A DNA stretch of 64,000 nt from Amylibacter sp. (lineage in GTDB: Bacteria > Pseudomonadota > Alphaproteobacteria > Rhodobacterales > Rhodobacteraceae): NCBI GenBank assembly GCA_021775355.1, contig JAJFHZ010000022.1, forward strand, positions 1 to 64,000, read 5' to 3'. Numbering within the stretch: the first letter of the stretch is position 1; each line of letters begins with the position of its first letter. Position numbers and translations under genes: made by a program. A model generated the notes under the pieces. That model was not told where the DNA came from, did not search any database, and was given only the letters and a program-made list of their open reading frames with translations. Shown here in pieces: positions 9,860-18,712 of this stretch.

Positions 9860-10783
9860 GTGGATTACACCCTTTTATTCGCACAGGTGCTGAACGGCTT
9901 GCAGCTGGGGTTGCTGTTGTTTCTGGTGGCTTCCGGCCTGACGCTGGTTTTCGGCATTCTGGATTTCGTTAATCTGGCGCATGGCTCGATTTATATGGTC
10001 GGGGCTTTTATCTGTGCATCACTCACCTTGTTGGTGGGCAATTTTCTTTTGGCGGTTCTGATTGCTTTGCCACTGACCGGGCTGGTTGGTTATGCGGTTG
10101 AGCGGGTGGTGGCACGGAAACTATATGACAAAGATCATCTGGACCATGTGCTTGGCACATTCGGTTTGGTACTTGTGCTGGACACACTTGCGCAAATCAT
10201 TTGGGGCCCTGCAGGTATTACTGTGCCATTGCCTGCGTGGTTGAATGGGCAGGTAGAACTGTTTGATGGCGCGCTTATCCCCAGTTTTCGACTGCTGATT
10301 ATCGGCACTGGTCTGGTTGTGGCGGGTGGTTTATTCTGGCTGGTTAATTATACACGGCTGGGCATGTTGATCCGGGCAGGGGCGTCAAATCGCACTATGG
10401 TATCGGCGCTGGGCATCGATATTCAGTTTCTGTTTGCACTGGTTTTTGCGCTTGGCGCGGTATTGGCGGGGCTTGCGGGCATGTTGATTTCGCCCATTAC
10501 GGGTACCTCTATTGGGATGGGTGGGCAGATTATCATTACTGCTTTCGTAGTGATCATCATTGGCGGTGTTGGCTCGATGAAAGGCGCGTTTATCGCAGCC
10601 CTTCTTATCGGTTTGATAGACACACTGGGGCGCTCGTTTCTGGATACGTTATTTGCATTGGTGATGAGCGAAAACGCGGCTGAAACCGCGGCACCTGCCA
10701 TAGCGGCAATGATGATTTATATTTTGATGGCAATCGTATTAGTGGTCAAACCGCAAGGTTTGTTTCCGCCCAAGGTGCGCTGA
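9860..10783 (+). CDS. ABC transporter permease, LivH type
   Basis: Inner-membrane permease, 307 residues with about eight hydrophobic segments. The LivH-family start LFAQVLNGLQLGLLLFLVAS and the loop LTLVFGILDFVNLAHGS are present. The coupling-helix region with IIGGVGSMKGAFIAALLIG is near residue 230. It begins with GTG at 9860 without a clear ribosome site, and its stop shares one base with the next start, so the permeases are co-translated. Confidence 0.9.
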   Translation: MDYTLLFAQVLNGLQLGLLLFLVASGLTLVFGILDFVNLAHGSIYMVGAFICASLTLLVGNFLLAVLIALPLTGLVGYAVERVVARKLYDKDHLDHVLGTFGLVLVLDTLAQIIWGPAGITVPLPAWLNGQVELFDGALIPSFRLLIIGTGLVVAGGLFWLVNYTRLGMLIRAGASNRTMVSALGIDIQFLFALVFALGAVLAGLAGMLISPITGTSIGMGGQIIITAFVVIIIGGVGSMKGAFIAALLIGLIDTLGRSFLDTLFALVMSENAAETAAPAIAAMMIYILMAIVLVVKPQGLFPPKVR

Positions 10784-11748
10784 TGAGAAAAATGACGAAA
10801 GCCGGTTGGGCGACAATGATCGGCATGATTGCCCTTGCGATATTGCCGCCCTATTTTCTGCTGACAGGACAGGCGTTCTATGTGGATTTGGCTACGCGGC
10901 TTGTGATTTTGGGTATCGCTGCGGTCAGTTTGAACCTGATACTTGGTTATGGTGGGATGGTTTCCTTTGGGCACGCCGCTTTTATAGGACTTGGGGCCTA
11001 TGCAGTTGGTATTACGTCTTATCATGCCACATGGGGCGGGTTTGATCTGATTGCCAGTTATAACGGTTTGCTACAACTCATCCTGGCTCTTTCGATCAGT
11101 GCTATTTATGCGCTGGTTACAGGCGCTATCAGCTTGCGCACCAAAGGGGTTTATTTCCTGATGATCACGATGGCGTTCGGGCAAATGGCATTTTTTCTGT
11201 TCCAGTCGTTGGATGTTTATAATGGTGATGACGGGTTGACGATTGATGTGCGATCGGAACTACCCTTCATCAATCTGGATAGTCCGATGCAACTTTATAT
11301 ATTAAGTTATGTTTCGCTTGCCGTAGCGATGCTACTGGTCAAAACTATCGTCAATTCACGCTTTGGCATGGTGTTGCAAGGGGCCAAGGACAATAACGAG
11401 CGCATGGTAACATTGGGTTATAATACCTATTTTTATCGCCTGGCCGCTTATGTCATATCAGGGGTGATGTGTGGCTATGCGGGCTTTTTGTTGGGCAACT
11501 TCACCACGTTTATTTCGCCGGACATGATGCACTGGACACGCTCAGGCGAGTTGATGTTTATGGTTATTCTGGGCGGAACAAGTACGGCACTTGGCCCGAC
11601 CCTTGGCTCGTCGATATTCATTCTTTTGGAAGAGATATTGTCATCCATAACGCTTTATTGGCATCTGCCGTTTGGTGTGATCCTGATCGTGGTCGTTATG
11701 TTCGTGCGCGGCGGGTTGATGGGCTTGTTCAAAGGCAAGGGAGAATAG
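10783..11748 (+). CDS. ABC transporter permease, LivM type
   Basis: Second membrane subunit, 321 residues with eight to ten predicted transmembrane stretches. Family landmarks are LNLILGYGGMVSFGHAAFIGL near residue 50, where the permease channel starts, and MVILGGTSTALGPTLGSSIF near residue 265, the contact with the ATPases. The start ATG overlaps the stop of the LivH-type gene. Two bases separate it from the following ATPase gene. Confidence 0.9.
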   Translation: MRKMTKAGWATMIGMIALAILPPYFLLTGQAFYVDLATRLVILGIAAVSLNLILGYGGMVSFGHAAFIGLGAYAVGITSYHATWGGFDLIASYNGLLQLILALSISAIYALVTGAISLRTKGVYFLMITMAFGQMAFFLFQSLDVYNGDDGLTIDVRSELPFINLDSPMQLYILSYVSLAVAMLLVKTIVNSRFGMVLQGAKDNNERMVTLGYNTYFYRLAAYVISGVMCGYAGFLLGNFTTFISPDMMHWTRSGELMFMVILGGTSTALGPTLGSSIFILLEEILSSITLYWHLPFGVILIVVVMFVRGGLMGLFKGKGE

Positions 11749-11749
11749 C

Positions 11750-12493
11750 ATGGCACCCTTGTTGAAAGTCAAAGGGCTGATGAAAAGCTTTGGCGGGGTT
11801 ACGGCTACCGACAATGTTGATTTGGATGTGATAAAAGGTGAAATTCACGCCATTATTGGCCCGAACGGGGCAGGAAAAACCACATTGATTTCACAACTGT
11901 CGGGAGCGTTGAAACCCGATGCCGGTACTGTGTTGTTGAACGGTTCCGACATTACAAATAAGCCTGCATACAAACGCGCCAAGCTGGGAATAACGCGATC
12001 ATTTCAGATCACCTCACTGGTGATGGGCATGTCGGTTCTAGATAATGTGGCATTGGCGGTGCAGGCCAATGACGGACATTCGTATCGGTTTTTGAAACCT
12101 GCCCGCAAGATAGCCCATATCCGCGATAAGGCGATGGAGAACCTGATCAAGGTTGGATTGCGCAAGCGGGCAAATGACGCCACTTCGGCACTGTCGCATG
12201 GTGAACATCGGCAAATGGAGATAGCAATTGCATTGGCATCTGAAGCGGAGTTGATGCTATTGGATGAACCTATGGCCGGGTTGGGACCAGAAGAAAGCGC
12301 TTTGCTGGTTGCGTTTCTGAAAGAGCTGAAAGGCCAACGCACCATTTTGCTGATTGAGCATGATATGGATGCAGTTTTTGCGCTGGCTGATCGCATTTCG
12401 GTGCTTGTTTATGGGCAAATTATCGCCACAGGATTGCCAGACGAAATCCGCAGCAATGACGCTGTGCGCCACGCTTATTTGGGAGAGGAATGA
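11750..12493 (+). CDS. ABC transporter ATPase, LivG type
   Basis: 247-residue ATP-binding subunit. Walker A is GPNGAGKTT (about residues 38-46), the signature motif is the variant LSHGEHRQMEIA, Walker B is LMLLDEPMAG, and the switch His is in LLIEHDMDAVF. LivG proteins are marked by the extra helical insert after Walker A seen here as SFQITSLVMGMSVLDNVALAV. It pairs with the LivF-type ATPase whose start overlaps this stop. Confidence 0.9.
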   Translation: MAPLLKVKGLMKSFGGVTATDNVDLDVIKGEIHAIIGPNGAGKTTLISQLSGALKPDAGTVLLNGSDITNKPAYKRAKLGITRSFQITSLVMGMSVLDNVALAVQANDGHSYRFLKPARKIAHIRDKAMENLIKVGLRKRANDATSALSHGEHRQMEIAIALASEAELMLLDEPMAGLGPEESALLVAFLKELKGQRTILLIEHDMDAVFALADRISVLVYGQIIATGLPDEIRSNDAVRHAYLGEE

Positions 12494-13194
12494 TGTTGAA
12501 AATATCGAATCTCACTACCCATTACGGCACTTCGCAAGCCTTGTTTGGTATTGATCTGGAAATCGGGGCGGGACAAGTGGTAACCCTCTTGGGCCGCAAC
12601 GGTATGGGTAAAACCACAACGATCAATTCGATCATGGGAATTGTGCCTGCCAGTGGTGGTTCGATTTGTTTTGAAGGGTTTGAACTGGTCGGCTGCCCAT
12701 CGTTTAAAACCGCCAATCTAGGATTGGGGCTAGTGCCCGAAGGACGTCAGATTTTCCCGAACCTATCGATGATGGAAAACCTGATTGCCACGGCCAGTAA
12801 CCATTTGAATGTAGCTAATCCGTGGACGGTCGAACGGGTGTTTGATTTGTTCCCAGAACTGGTAGTACGACAAGGCTCGATGGGTAACCTTCTATCTGGG
12901 GGTGAACAACAAATGCTGGCCATCGGGCGTGCATTGATGACCAACCCGAAATTGTTGATCCTGGATGAAGCAACTGAAGGGCTGGCCCCTTTGGTTCGCC
13001 AAAAAATCTGGGCGGCTCTGACGTTGATCCGGAATGAAGGCATGTCCATTCTGGTGGTGGACAAGAACCTAAGAGATCTGTTGCGGATTGCGGATTGCAA
13101 TTTTATTATCGAGCGCGGCAAAATCGTATGGGAAGGCACTTCGGATGCATTGCGTAAGGACAGGAAAGCTTTGCATCGCTACCTTGGAGTTTAG
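12490..13194 (+). CDS. ABC transporter ATPase, LivF type
   Basis: 234-residue partner ATPase. Walker A GRNGMGKTT, LivF-type segment GLVPEGRQIFPNLSMMENL, signature LSGGEQQMLAIGRAL and Walker B LLILDEATEG are all intact. The usual EQN after the Walker B strand is DKN (LVVDKNLRDLL), so the switch position is not a His; this is common in LivF. Two ATG codons (12490, 12493) overlap the previous stop. It ends the transporter operon; 141 bases with a strong dyad separate it from the Rieske oxygenase gene. Confidence 0.9.
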   Translation: MMLKISNLTTHYGTSQALFGIDLEIGAGQVVTLLGRNGMGKTTTINSIMGIVPASGGSICFEGFELVGCPSFKTANLGLGLVPEGRQIFPNLSMMENLIATASNHLNVANPWTVERVFDLFPELVVRQGSMGNLLSGGEQQMLAIGRALMTNPKLLILDEATEGLAPLVRQKIWAALTLIRNEGMSILVVDKNLRDLLRIADCNFIIERGKIVWEGTSDALRKDRKALHRYLGV

Positions 13195-13208
13195 CAACCT
13201 ATCCACTA

Positions 13209-13235
13209 ATTGAATAGGTGTTCATGATATTCAAT
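13209..13235. promoter_or_regulatory. 27-bp dyad in the promoter of the Rieske oxygenase operon
   Basis: Perfect 8-bp arms ATTGAATA and TATTCAAT are separated by 11 bases. A second inverted repeat, ACCTAT-N11-ATAGGT at 13197-13219, overlaps it with the same spacing. The stretch TTGAATAGgtgTTCAT is nearly the same as the palindrome at 2452-2467 in front of ligC-pobA. It is a probable operator that ties this operon to the protocatechuate genes. Confidence 0.5.
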
Positions 13236-13335
13236 TTCATTCTAGGCCTAAACACGGCTACCCTAATTTTGTATCATGCGGAATCTCAGGATCACATCCA
13301 GCGAGATTATCCGATAAATGAATGGGAGAAACTTC

Positions 13336-14652
13336 GTGTTAAGCAAAGAAAAGAATGACGTGTTAACCCAAGTGGGCGCAGGTACCCCGGCAGGCAAAGT
13401 TATGCGCCAATATTGGATACCTGCGGCCCTGTCCGAAGAAGTGTATGGTGATAAACGCATTGCCCCTGTCACCTTGATGGGTGAGTCTTTAGTTTTGTTT
13501 CGTAATGACGAAGGTGGGCTTGGGCTGATAGATCGCAGGTGCCCGCATCGGGGTGTTGATCTTTGTTATGGTCGTTTGGAAGGTAATGGATTGCGCTGCC
13601 CGTTCCACGGCTGGAACTTTGCCGTTGACGGAAAATGTCTGGAACAGCCGGGTGAGCCAGAAGGCTCTACCGCTTATGAAAAGATTAAAACCAAATCTTA
13701 TCCGGTGGTGGAAAAAAACGGAATTGTTTTTACATTCATGGGGCAAGGGGAGCCGCCGGAATTTCCCAATTTCGATTGTTTTCGTGCACCCGATAGTCAC
13801 GTTTTTTCCTTTAAAGGGTATTGGAATTGTAATTGGTTGCAGGCACTGGAAGTGGGTATTGATCCTGTACATGCATCATTTCTGCACCGCTTTTTAGAAG
13901 ACGAAGACCCCAGTGATCAATATGGCAAGCAGTTTCGCGATACCGCTGCAGGTACGGACATACCGATTACACAAGTGCTGCGTGAATATCCGCGACCTGA
14001 AATCCTAGTGAATAAAACAGAATTCGGATTGCGCCTGACCACGTTGCGCCATTTGAAGAACGGAAAGTCGCATGTGCGGGTGACTAACCAAATATTTCCT
14101 TGCGCCATCACCATCCCGATGTCTGCTACCATGAATATTACCCAATGGCATGTGCCAATAGATGACGAAAGTTGCCTCTGGTATTCTATGTTTACTAGCT
14201 TTGAGGCGCCTGTGGACAAGGAAAAGATGCGCGCACAACGCGTAAGTGAAAATACAAGTGTAGGTTATATGCCAAAACGCAATGCGGCGAACGAATATGG
14301 TTTTGATCCCAAAGAACAAGAAACCCTGACATATACGGGTATGGGGATGGATATTAATGTGCATGATCAGTGGGCGGTTGAATCCCAAGGGCGTATTCGG
14401 GATCGCACACTGGAAAATCTGGCTACTACGGATAAGGCGATAGGTGCGCACCGTCAGTTAATTCTTCAAGCAATTAGCAAGCTTGGCTCTGATGTACCTG
14501 ATCTTTCAAACTTTCTGTCTGACATGCCGCCAAAAGATATTATCGGCCCTATCGCATTGGATGCGGTCGCTGTCACTGACGATTATGAGGGGCTTTGGCG
14601 TGAGAAAGATGCGGAGCGTCGCGCGTCTTGTGAGTGGGATGCAACACTTTAA
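13336..14652 (+). CDS. Rieske aromatic-ring oxygenase, phthalate-dioxygenase type
   Basis: 438-residue oxygenase component. The start is taken as GTG 13336, right after a GGGAGAA ribosome site, giving the N terminus MLSKEKNDVL typical of the phthalate 4,5-dioxygenase group; an ATG six codons upstream is less likely. Rieske ligands are Cys69/His71 (CPHRG) and Cys88/His91 (CPFHGW). The mononuclear iron site is D176-x2-H179-x4-H184 in GIDPVHASFLHR. Such enzymes need an electron-transfer partner, and no ferredoxin or reductase gene is adjacent. The next gene, a glutamine-synthetase-like ligase 27 bases away, suggests an amino-substituted aromatic substrate. Phthalate or another carboxylated ring cannot be excluded. 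Confidence 0.85.
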   Translation: MLSKEKNDVLTQVGAGTPAGKVMRQYWIPAALSEEVYGDKRIAPVTLMGESLVLFRNDEGGLGLIDRRCPHRGVDLCYGRLEGNGLRCPFHGWNFAVDGKCLEQPGEPEGSTAYEKIKTKSYPVVEKNGIVFTFMGQGEPPEFPNFDCFRAPDSHVFSFKGYWNCNWLQALEVGIDPVHASFLHRFLEDEDPSDQYGKQFRDTAAGTDIPITQVLREYPRPEILVNKTEFGLRLTTLRHLKNGKSHVRVTNQIFPCAITIPMSATMNITQWHVPIDDESCLWYSMFTSFEAPVDKEKMRAQRVSENTSVGYMPKRNAANEYGFDPKEQETLTYTGMGMDINVHDQWAVESQGRIRDRTLENLATTDKAIGAHRQLILQAISKLGSDVPDLSNFLSDMPPKDIIGPIALDAVAVTDDYEGLWREKDAERRASCEWDATL

Positions 14653-14679
14653 CATTATTTGAAAAGGTGGGGGATTACG

Positions 14680-16116
14680 ATGCCCAGTTTTGTTGAAAAA
14701 CACAGACTATGGACGACTGAAGACAAAATCAGAGTGCAGGCAATAATAAAGCAGGCTGATGATGCGGGGTTAGAAGTTCTACGGGTCTCTTTTGTGGATC
14801 AGCATGGACTTTTACGCGGTAAAACCCTGGTGATAGATAGCCTGAAAGGGGCGCTGGAAAATGGCGTCAACATGACTTCGACGTTGTTATTGAAGGACAC
14901 GTCCCACATCACCGTTTATCCTGTCTGGCAAGAAGATATTGGTTTTGGTAACGGAGTGCTGACCGGGGCTTGTGATGTAATTATGCTGCCTGACCCGTCA
15001 ACATTTCGCATTTTGCCGTGGTCGCCGAAAAATGGGTGGTTATTGGCGGATTTGTACCATACGGATGGTAACCCCGTTCCCATTTGTTCGCGCAGTCTGT
15101 TTAAAAATGCACTGGCAAAGTTGCATGCAAAGGGCATGGAAATTGTTACGGGACTGGAAGTTGAATTTCATGTGCTGCGCATAACCGACCCCAAGCTTGG
15201 CCTGAATGATGCGGGACAGCCCGGCACACCGCCTGAAACGGAATTGCTGTCACAAGGGTTTCAGTATCTGTCCGAACAGCGTTATGACGAACTGGAAGAG
15301 GTTTACGATCTGATCCGCAAAAATTGCCAGGCACTTGATCTGCCGATCCGGTCGCTGGAAGTAGAGTTCGGGCCAAGTCAGTTGGAAGTAACATTTGACC
15401 CTGCAAAAGGTATACAACATGCAGATAATATGGTGCTATTCCGTTCAATGGTAAAACAGGTTTGTCAAAGACAAGGCTTGCACGCAACGTTCATGTGCCG
15501 CCCGAGGTTTTCGCAAGCGTTGGCAAGCGGCTGGCATTTGCACCAGTCGTTGGTTGATCTGAAAACGGGAAAAAACCTGTTCGTACCAAAAGAAGGTCAG
15601 CAAATTTCCGTGCTTGGCAACCATTGGATTGCGGGAATACTGGAACATGCGGTGGCCAGTTGTCTGTTTTCAACGCCAACTGTAAACGGATACAAACGTT
15701 ATCAACCGTTTACGCTGGCACCTGATCGCATTCAATGGGGGCGTGACAACAAAGGCGCTATGATCCGCGCGCTTTGCGAAGTGGGCGACATGGCCAGTCG
15801 TGTTGAGAACCGCATTGGTGAACCCGCAGCAAATCCTTATCTTTATATTGCTTCGCAAATATTATCGGGATTGAATGGTATTAACCGTAAACTTGCAGCC
15901 CCTGACCCGGTTGAAAGGCCCTATGACAATGAAGCGGAACTGCTACCCAAAAGCATGATTGATGCGATCAATATTTTAAAGACTAGTGATTTTTACCGCG
16001 ATCAATTGGGTGATGCGTTTGTGGACTATTACACACATATCAAAACAGCCGAATGGCAACGCTACGTTACCGCTATTTCCGAATGGGAAGAACGTGAATA
16101 TTTTGCTTTATTTTAA
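14680..16116 (+). CDS. Glutamine-synthetase-like gamma-glutamyl ligase
   Basis: 478 residues from the ATG at 14680 behind AGGTGGGGG; an in-frame TTG at 14659 is less likely. The fold of GS type I/III is visible: an N-terminal beta-grasp (LRVSFVDQHGLLRGK), metal Glu residues in GLEVEFHVL and EVEFGPSQLEVTF, the ATP/glutamate loop SGWHLHQSL, and the C-terminal Arg region RVENRIGEPAANPYLYIAS. The adenylylation Tyr loop of true GlnA is absent. Relatives ligate glutamate to amines, for example polyamines or aniline. Pairing with a Rieske oxygenase parallels the aniline dioxygenase clusters, where the ligase makes gamma-glutamylanilide as the real oxygenase substrate. The amine used here is unknown. 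Confidence 0.82.
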   Translation: MPSFVEKHRLWTTEDKIRVQAIIKQADDAGLEVLRVSFVDQHGLLRGKTLVIDSLKGALENGVNMTSTLLLKDTSHITVYPVWQEDIGFGNGVLTGACDVIMLPDPSTFRILPWSPKNGWLLADLYHTDGNPVPICSRSLFKNALAKLHAKGMEIVTGLEVEFHVLRITDPKLGLNDAGQPGTPPETELLSQGFQYLSEQRYDELEEVYDLIRKNCQALDLPIRSLEVEFGPSQLEVTFDPAKGIQHADNMVLFRSMVKQVCQRQGLHATFMCRPRFSQALASGWHLHQSLVDLKTGKNLFVPKEGQQISVLGNHWIAGILEHAVASCLFSTPTVNGYKRYQPFTLAPDRIQWGRDNKGAMIRALCEVGDMASRVENRIGEPAANPYLYIASQILSGLNGINRKLAAPDPVERPYDNEAELLPKSMIDAINILKTSDFYRDQLGDAFVDYYTHIKTAEWQRYVTAISEWEEREYFALF

Positions 16117-16169
16117 TATGGTCAATACAATTGATGTTTGCGCAATATCTTGCACATAATTTAAGATAG

Positions 16170-16183
16170 TGCATTATAAAGCA
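16170..16183. promoter_or_regulatory. BoxR-type operator before benzoate-CoA ligase gene
   Basis: TGCATTATAAAGCA matches 13 of 14 positions of the site upstream of boxR (TGCATTATAATGCA), the TGCA-N6-TGCA form known for BoxR/BzdR. It overlaps a plausible -10 element 17 bases after TTGCAC (16150-16155), so binding would block transcription of the operon beginning 47 bases downstream. Confidence 0.75.
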
Positions 16184-16229
16184 TAAATCATACACAATAT
16201 AAAGCGTATGCGAGGTAGGGAGGCCGAGG

Positions 16230-17777
16230 ATGCCATCAGAAGGAAATGCAGCACAATACTTTGTCGATAGGCATATTGATGAAGGGCGCGGCGGTAAGAT
16301 TGCCTTTCGTGAAGCTGCGGGGGAAAAAAGAACCCTGACATATGGTGAGCTGTCCTATCAATCAGCTTGTGTTGCAAGTGCATTGATGCATGCGAATATA
16401 CACCGTGAAGAACGTGCATTAATGCTGGTTCTTGATAAAATAGAATTTCCCGAGATTTTCTGGGGCTGTCTGAAATCCGGTATAATACCAGTTCCCCTTA
16501 ACACGTTATTATCCACATCAGTTTATGAGGAAATTCTGAATGACAGCCGCGCGGCTTGTTTGTTTGTTTCCAAAGAACTTTTGCCTGTTGTCAGGCCTGC
16601 AATTGAGGCGAGTTCGCACCTGCGTAAGGTTGTTGTCGTCGGGGATGAAGCTCCCCAAGGTATGGAAACCTATTCTGATTTTACAAAAGGGTGTGCGCCC
16701 GCTGAAACTTTGGGTGTTGCCGGTGATGAAATTGCCTTTTGGCTATATTCTTCGGGTACTACAGGCCTGCCTAAAGGGGTGCGTCACGTCCATGATAGTT
16801 TGAAGTCAACCTCTGATACATATGGCCAGAAGGTGTTGGATATCAAAGAGGATGACGTGGTATATTCGGTTGCAAAAATATTCTTTGCTTACGGTCTGGG
16901 CAACGCAATGACCTTTCCTATGTCGGTTGGTGCCACGACGATTTTATTTGAAGGGCGGCCAACGCCTGCAATATCTGTTGAGATTATTCAGAATGAACAC
17001 CCTACCGTATTTTGCGGCGTACCAACGCTATATGCCGCAATAATCGCACATATTGAAAGTGGTGATGAGCCACCTATCGGCAACTTGCGCACTTGTATTT
17101 CAGCAGGTGAAGCATTGCCTGAAGACATCGGTAAAAGGTGGCATGAAATTTGGGATGCGCATATTCTGGATGGGGTCGGGTCAACGGAAATGCTTCATAT
17201 TTTCCTGTCTAACAGCAATGATGATGTGGTTTATGGAACCTCTGGCACGGCTGTGCCAGGTTATGATCTGCGCTTGGTTGATGATGCCGGGAAGGATGTT
17301 GTGGGTACAGATGAAATAGGCGAGCTTCTTGTGCGGGGGGCTTCGGCCGCTGACGGATACTGGAACCAACGCGATAAAAGTCGGGTAACATTTGAAGGGG
17401 AATGGACCCGCACCGGGGATAAATACGAACTTACCGAAGATGGCCGTTATATATACTGTGGGCGAACTGATGACATGTTCAAAGTGTCCGGGATTTGGGT
17501 ATCTCCGTTTGAAGTTGAGCAGGCATTGGCATCACATCCGGCTATATTAGAGGCTGCTGTTGTTTCTGCGCGTGATGATCAAGGACTTGAAAAGCCGATG
17601 GCGTATGCGGTGCTGAAGTCCGGGCAGGATAGCAATGCGCTACAAAGTGAGCTGAAGGAGTACGTGAAAGAAAAGGTTGGTAAATGGAAGTATCCGCGTT
17701 GGATAAAAATTGTATCCGACCTGCCTAAGACAGCGACAGGCAAGATCCAACGGTTTAAACTTAGGGCGGAGGCATGA
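16230..17777 (+). CDS. bclA: Benzoate-CoA ligase
   Basis: AMP-forming ligase of 515 residues that activates benzoate to benzoyl-CoA. The phosphate loop SSGTTGLPKGVRH is near residue 173, the adenine-binding SGIWVSPFEVEQAL hinge near 418, and the catalytic Lys is in KTATGKIQRFKL at the C terminus. Length and the GDEIAFWLYSSGTTG context fit the benzoate/2-aminobenzoate-CoA ligase group better than acyl-CoA synthetases. It is the first gene of the box operon and its stop overlaps the next start. Close relatives also take 2-aminobenzoate or hydroxybenzoates, so the exact range is not fixed by sequence. Confidence 0.88.
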   Translation: MPSEGNAAQYFVDRHIDEGRGGKIAFREAAGEKRTLTYGELSYQSACVASALMHANIHREERALMLVLDKIEFPEIFWGCLKSGIIPVPLNTLLSTSVYEEILNDSRAACLFVSKELLPVVRPAIEASSHLRKVVVVGDEAPQGMETYSDFTKGCAPAETLGVAGDEIAFWLYSSGTTGLPKGVRHVHDSLKSTSDTYGQKVLDIKEDDVVYSVAKIFFAYGLGNAMTFPMSVGATTILFEGRPTPAISVEIIQNEHPTVFCGVPTLYAAIIAHIESGDEPPIGNLRTCISAGEALPEDIGKRWHEIWDAHILDGVGSTEMLHIFLSNSNDDVVYGTSGTAVPGYDLRLVDDAGKDVVGTDEIGELLVRGASAADGYWNQRDKSRVTFEGEWTRTGDKYELTEDGRYIYCGRTDDMFKVSGIWVSPFEVEQALASHPAILEAAVVSARDDQGLEKPMAYAVLKSGQDSNALQSELKEYVKEKVGKWKYPRWIKIVSDLPKTATGKIQRFKLRAEA

Positions 17778-18601
17778 GTATGGTTAAGTGGCAAAATCAA
17801 AATGCGGGGATGCTAACTGCCGGGGGTAAAGCATTGGAATATGCATCATTCGGGCCACCCCCGAATGAAGCCCCGACAATTGTCATGCTGCATGAGGGCT
17901 TGGGTTGCCTAGCTTTATGGCGCGATTTCCCGCAAAAGCTTGCCGATGCAATGGGCTTTGGTGTCTTCGTTTATTCCCGTGCCGGTTATGGGCAATCTGA
18001 TCTGGCAGACATGCCAAGGCCACTGGATTATATGACGCGTGAAGCCATGGATGTGTTGCCTGATGTGTTGAACCAAATCGGTTTACAGCGTGGCATTCTT
18101 TTGGGGCATAGTGATGGTGCATCAATTGCCGCAATTTATGCCGGTAGCATTGAAGATCATCGAATTCGGGGACTGGTTTTGATGGCACCGCACTTCTTTA
18201 CGGAACCAATGGGATTGGCAGCAATAGCCAAAGCCAAAGTGGCCTATGATACAGGCGATCTCAAGCAACGGATGGCGAAGTATCACCGTGACCCCGACAA
18301 CAGTTTTCGCGGTTGGAATGATAGCTGGTTGCATCCTGATTTTAAGAACTGGAACGTGGCTGATAGCATTGATTATCTACGTATTCCGGTTCTGGTGATA
18401 CAAGGGCAGCAGGATGAATACGGAACATATGCGCAAATTCAGGAAATTGAAGACCGCATTTATTCACCGGTAGATGTGACACTACTGAATGATTGCCGTC
18501 ACTCACCCCACATTGATCAACCTGTAAAAACTTGTACGGCCATTGCCGAGTTTGCATCACAGCTACAACGAATAGAGCTATCCAAGGTGGAAATGTCGTA
18601 A
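17774..18601 (+). CDS. Alpha/beta hydrolase of the box cluster
   Basis: 275-residue alpha/beta-fold hydrolase, cytoplasmic (no signal peptide). The nucleophile elbow is GHSDG near residue 114, the oxyanion segment is HEGLGCLALW near 37, an acid is probably in QGQQDEYGT, and the His is in CRHSPHIDQP near 246. Hydrolases of this type recur in box clusters; roles proposed include thioesterase activity releasing stalled CoA thioesters or lactone hydrolysis. It is translationally coupled to bclA (ATGA overlap). Its substrate cannot be read from the sequence. Confidence 0.75.
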   Translation: MSMVKWQNQNAGMLTAGGKALEYASFGPPPNEAPTIVMLHEGLGCLALWRDFPQKLADAMGFGVFVYSRAGYGQSDLADMPRPLDYMTREAMDVLPDVLNQIGLQRGILLGHSDGASIAAIYAGSIEDHRIRGLVLMAPHFFTEPMGLAAIAKAKVAYDTGDLKQRMAKYHRDPDNSFRGWNDSWLHPDFKNWNVADSIDYLRIPVLVIQGQQDEYGTYAQIQEIEDRIYSPVDVTLLNDCRHSPHIDQPVKTCTAIAEFASQLQRIELSKVEMS

Positions 18602-18627
18602 AGTATTAAGTATCTTTTACAAAATGT

Positions 18628-18641
18628 GGCATTATAACGCA
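18628..18641. promoter_or_regulatory. BoxR-type operator before boxC
   Basis: GGCATTATAACGCA shares 12 of 14 positions with the boxR-promoter site, with the TTATAA core intact. It lies 71 bases before the boxC start in the only real gap of the bclA-boxA run, so boxC-boxB-boxA probably have their own BoxR-repressed promoter. Confidence 0.65.
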
Positions 18642-18712
18642 TAAATTGGTTTACGATGTGACTGCTAGGCAATATATTGCAGTTTAACTAAACTTACGAA
18701 AGAATCGCGATC

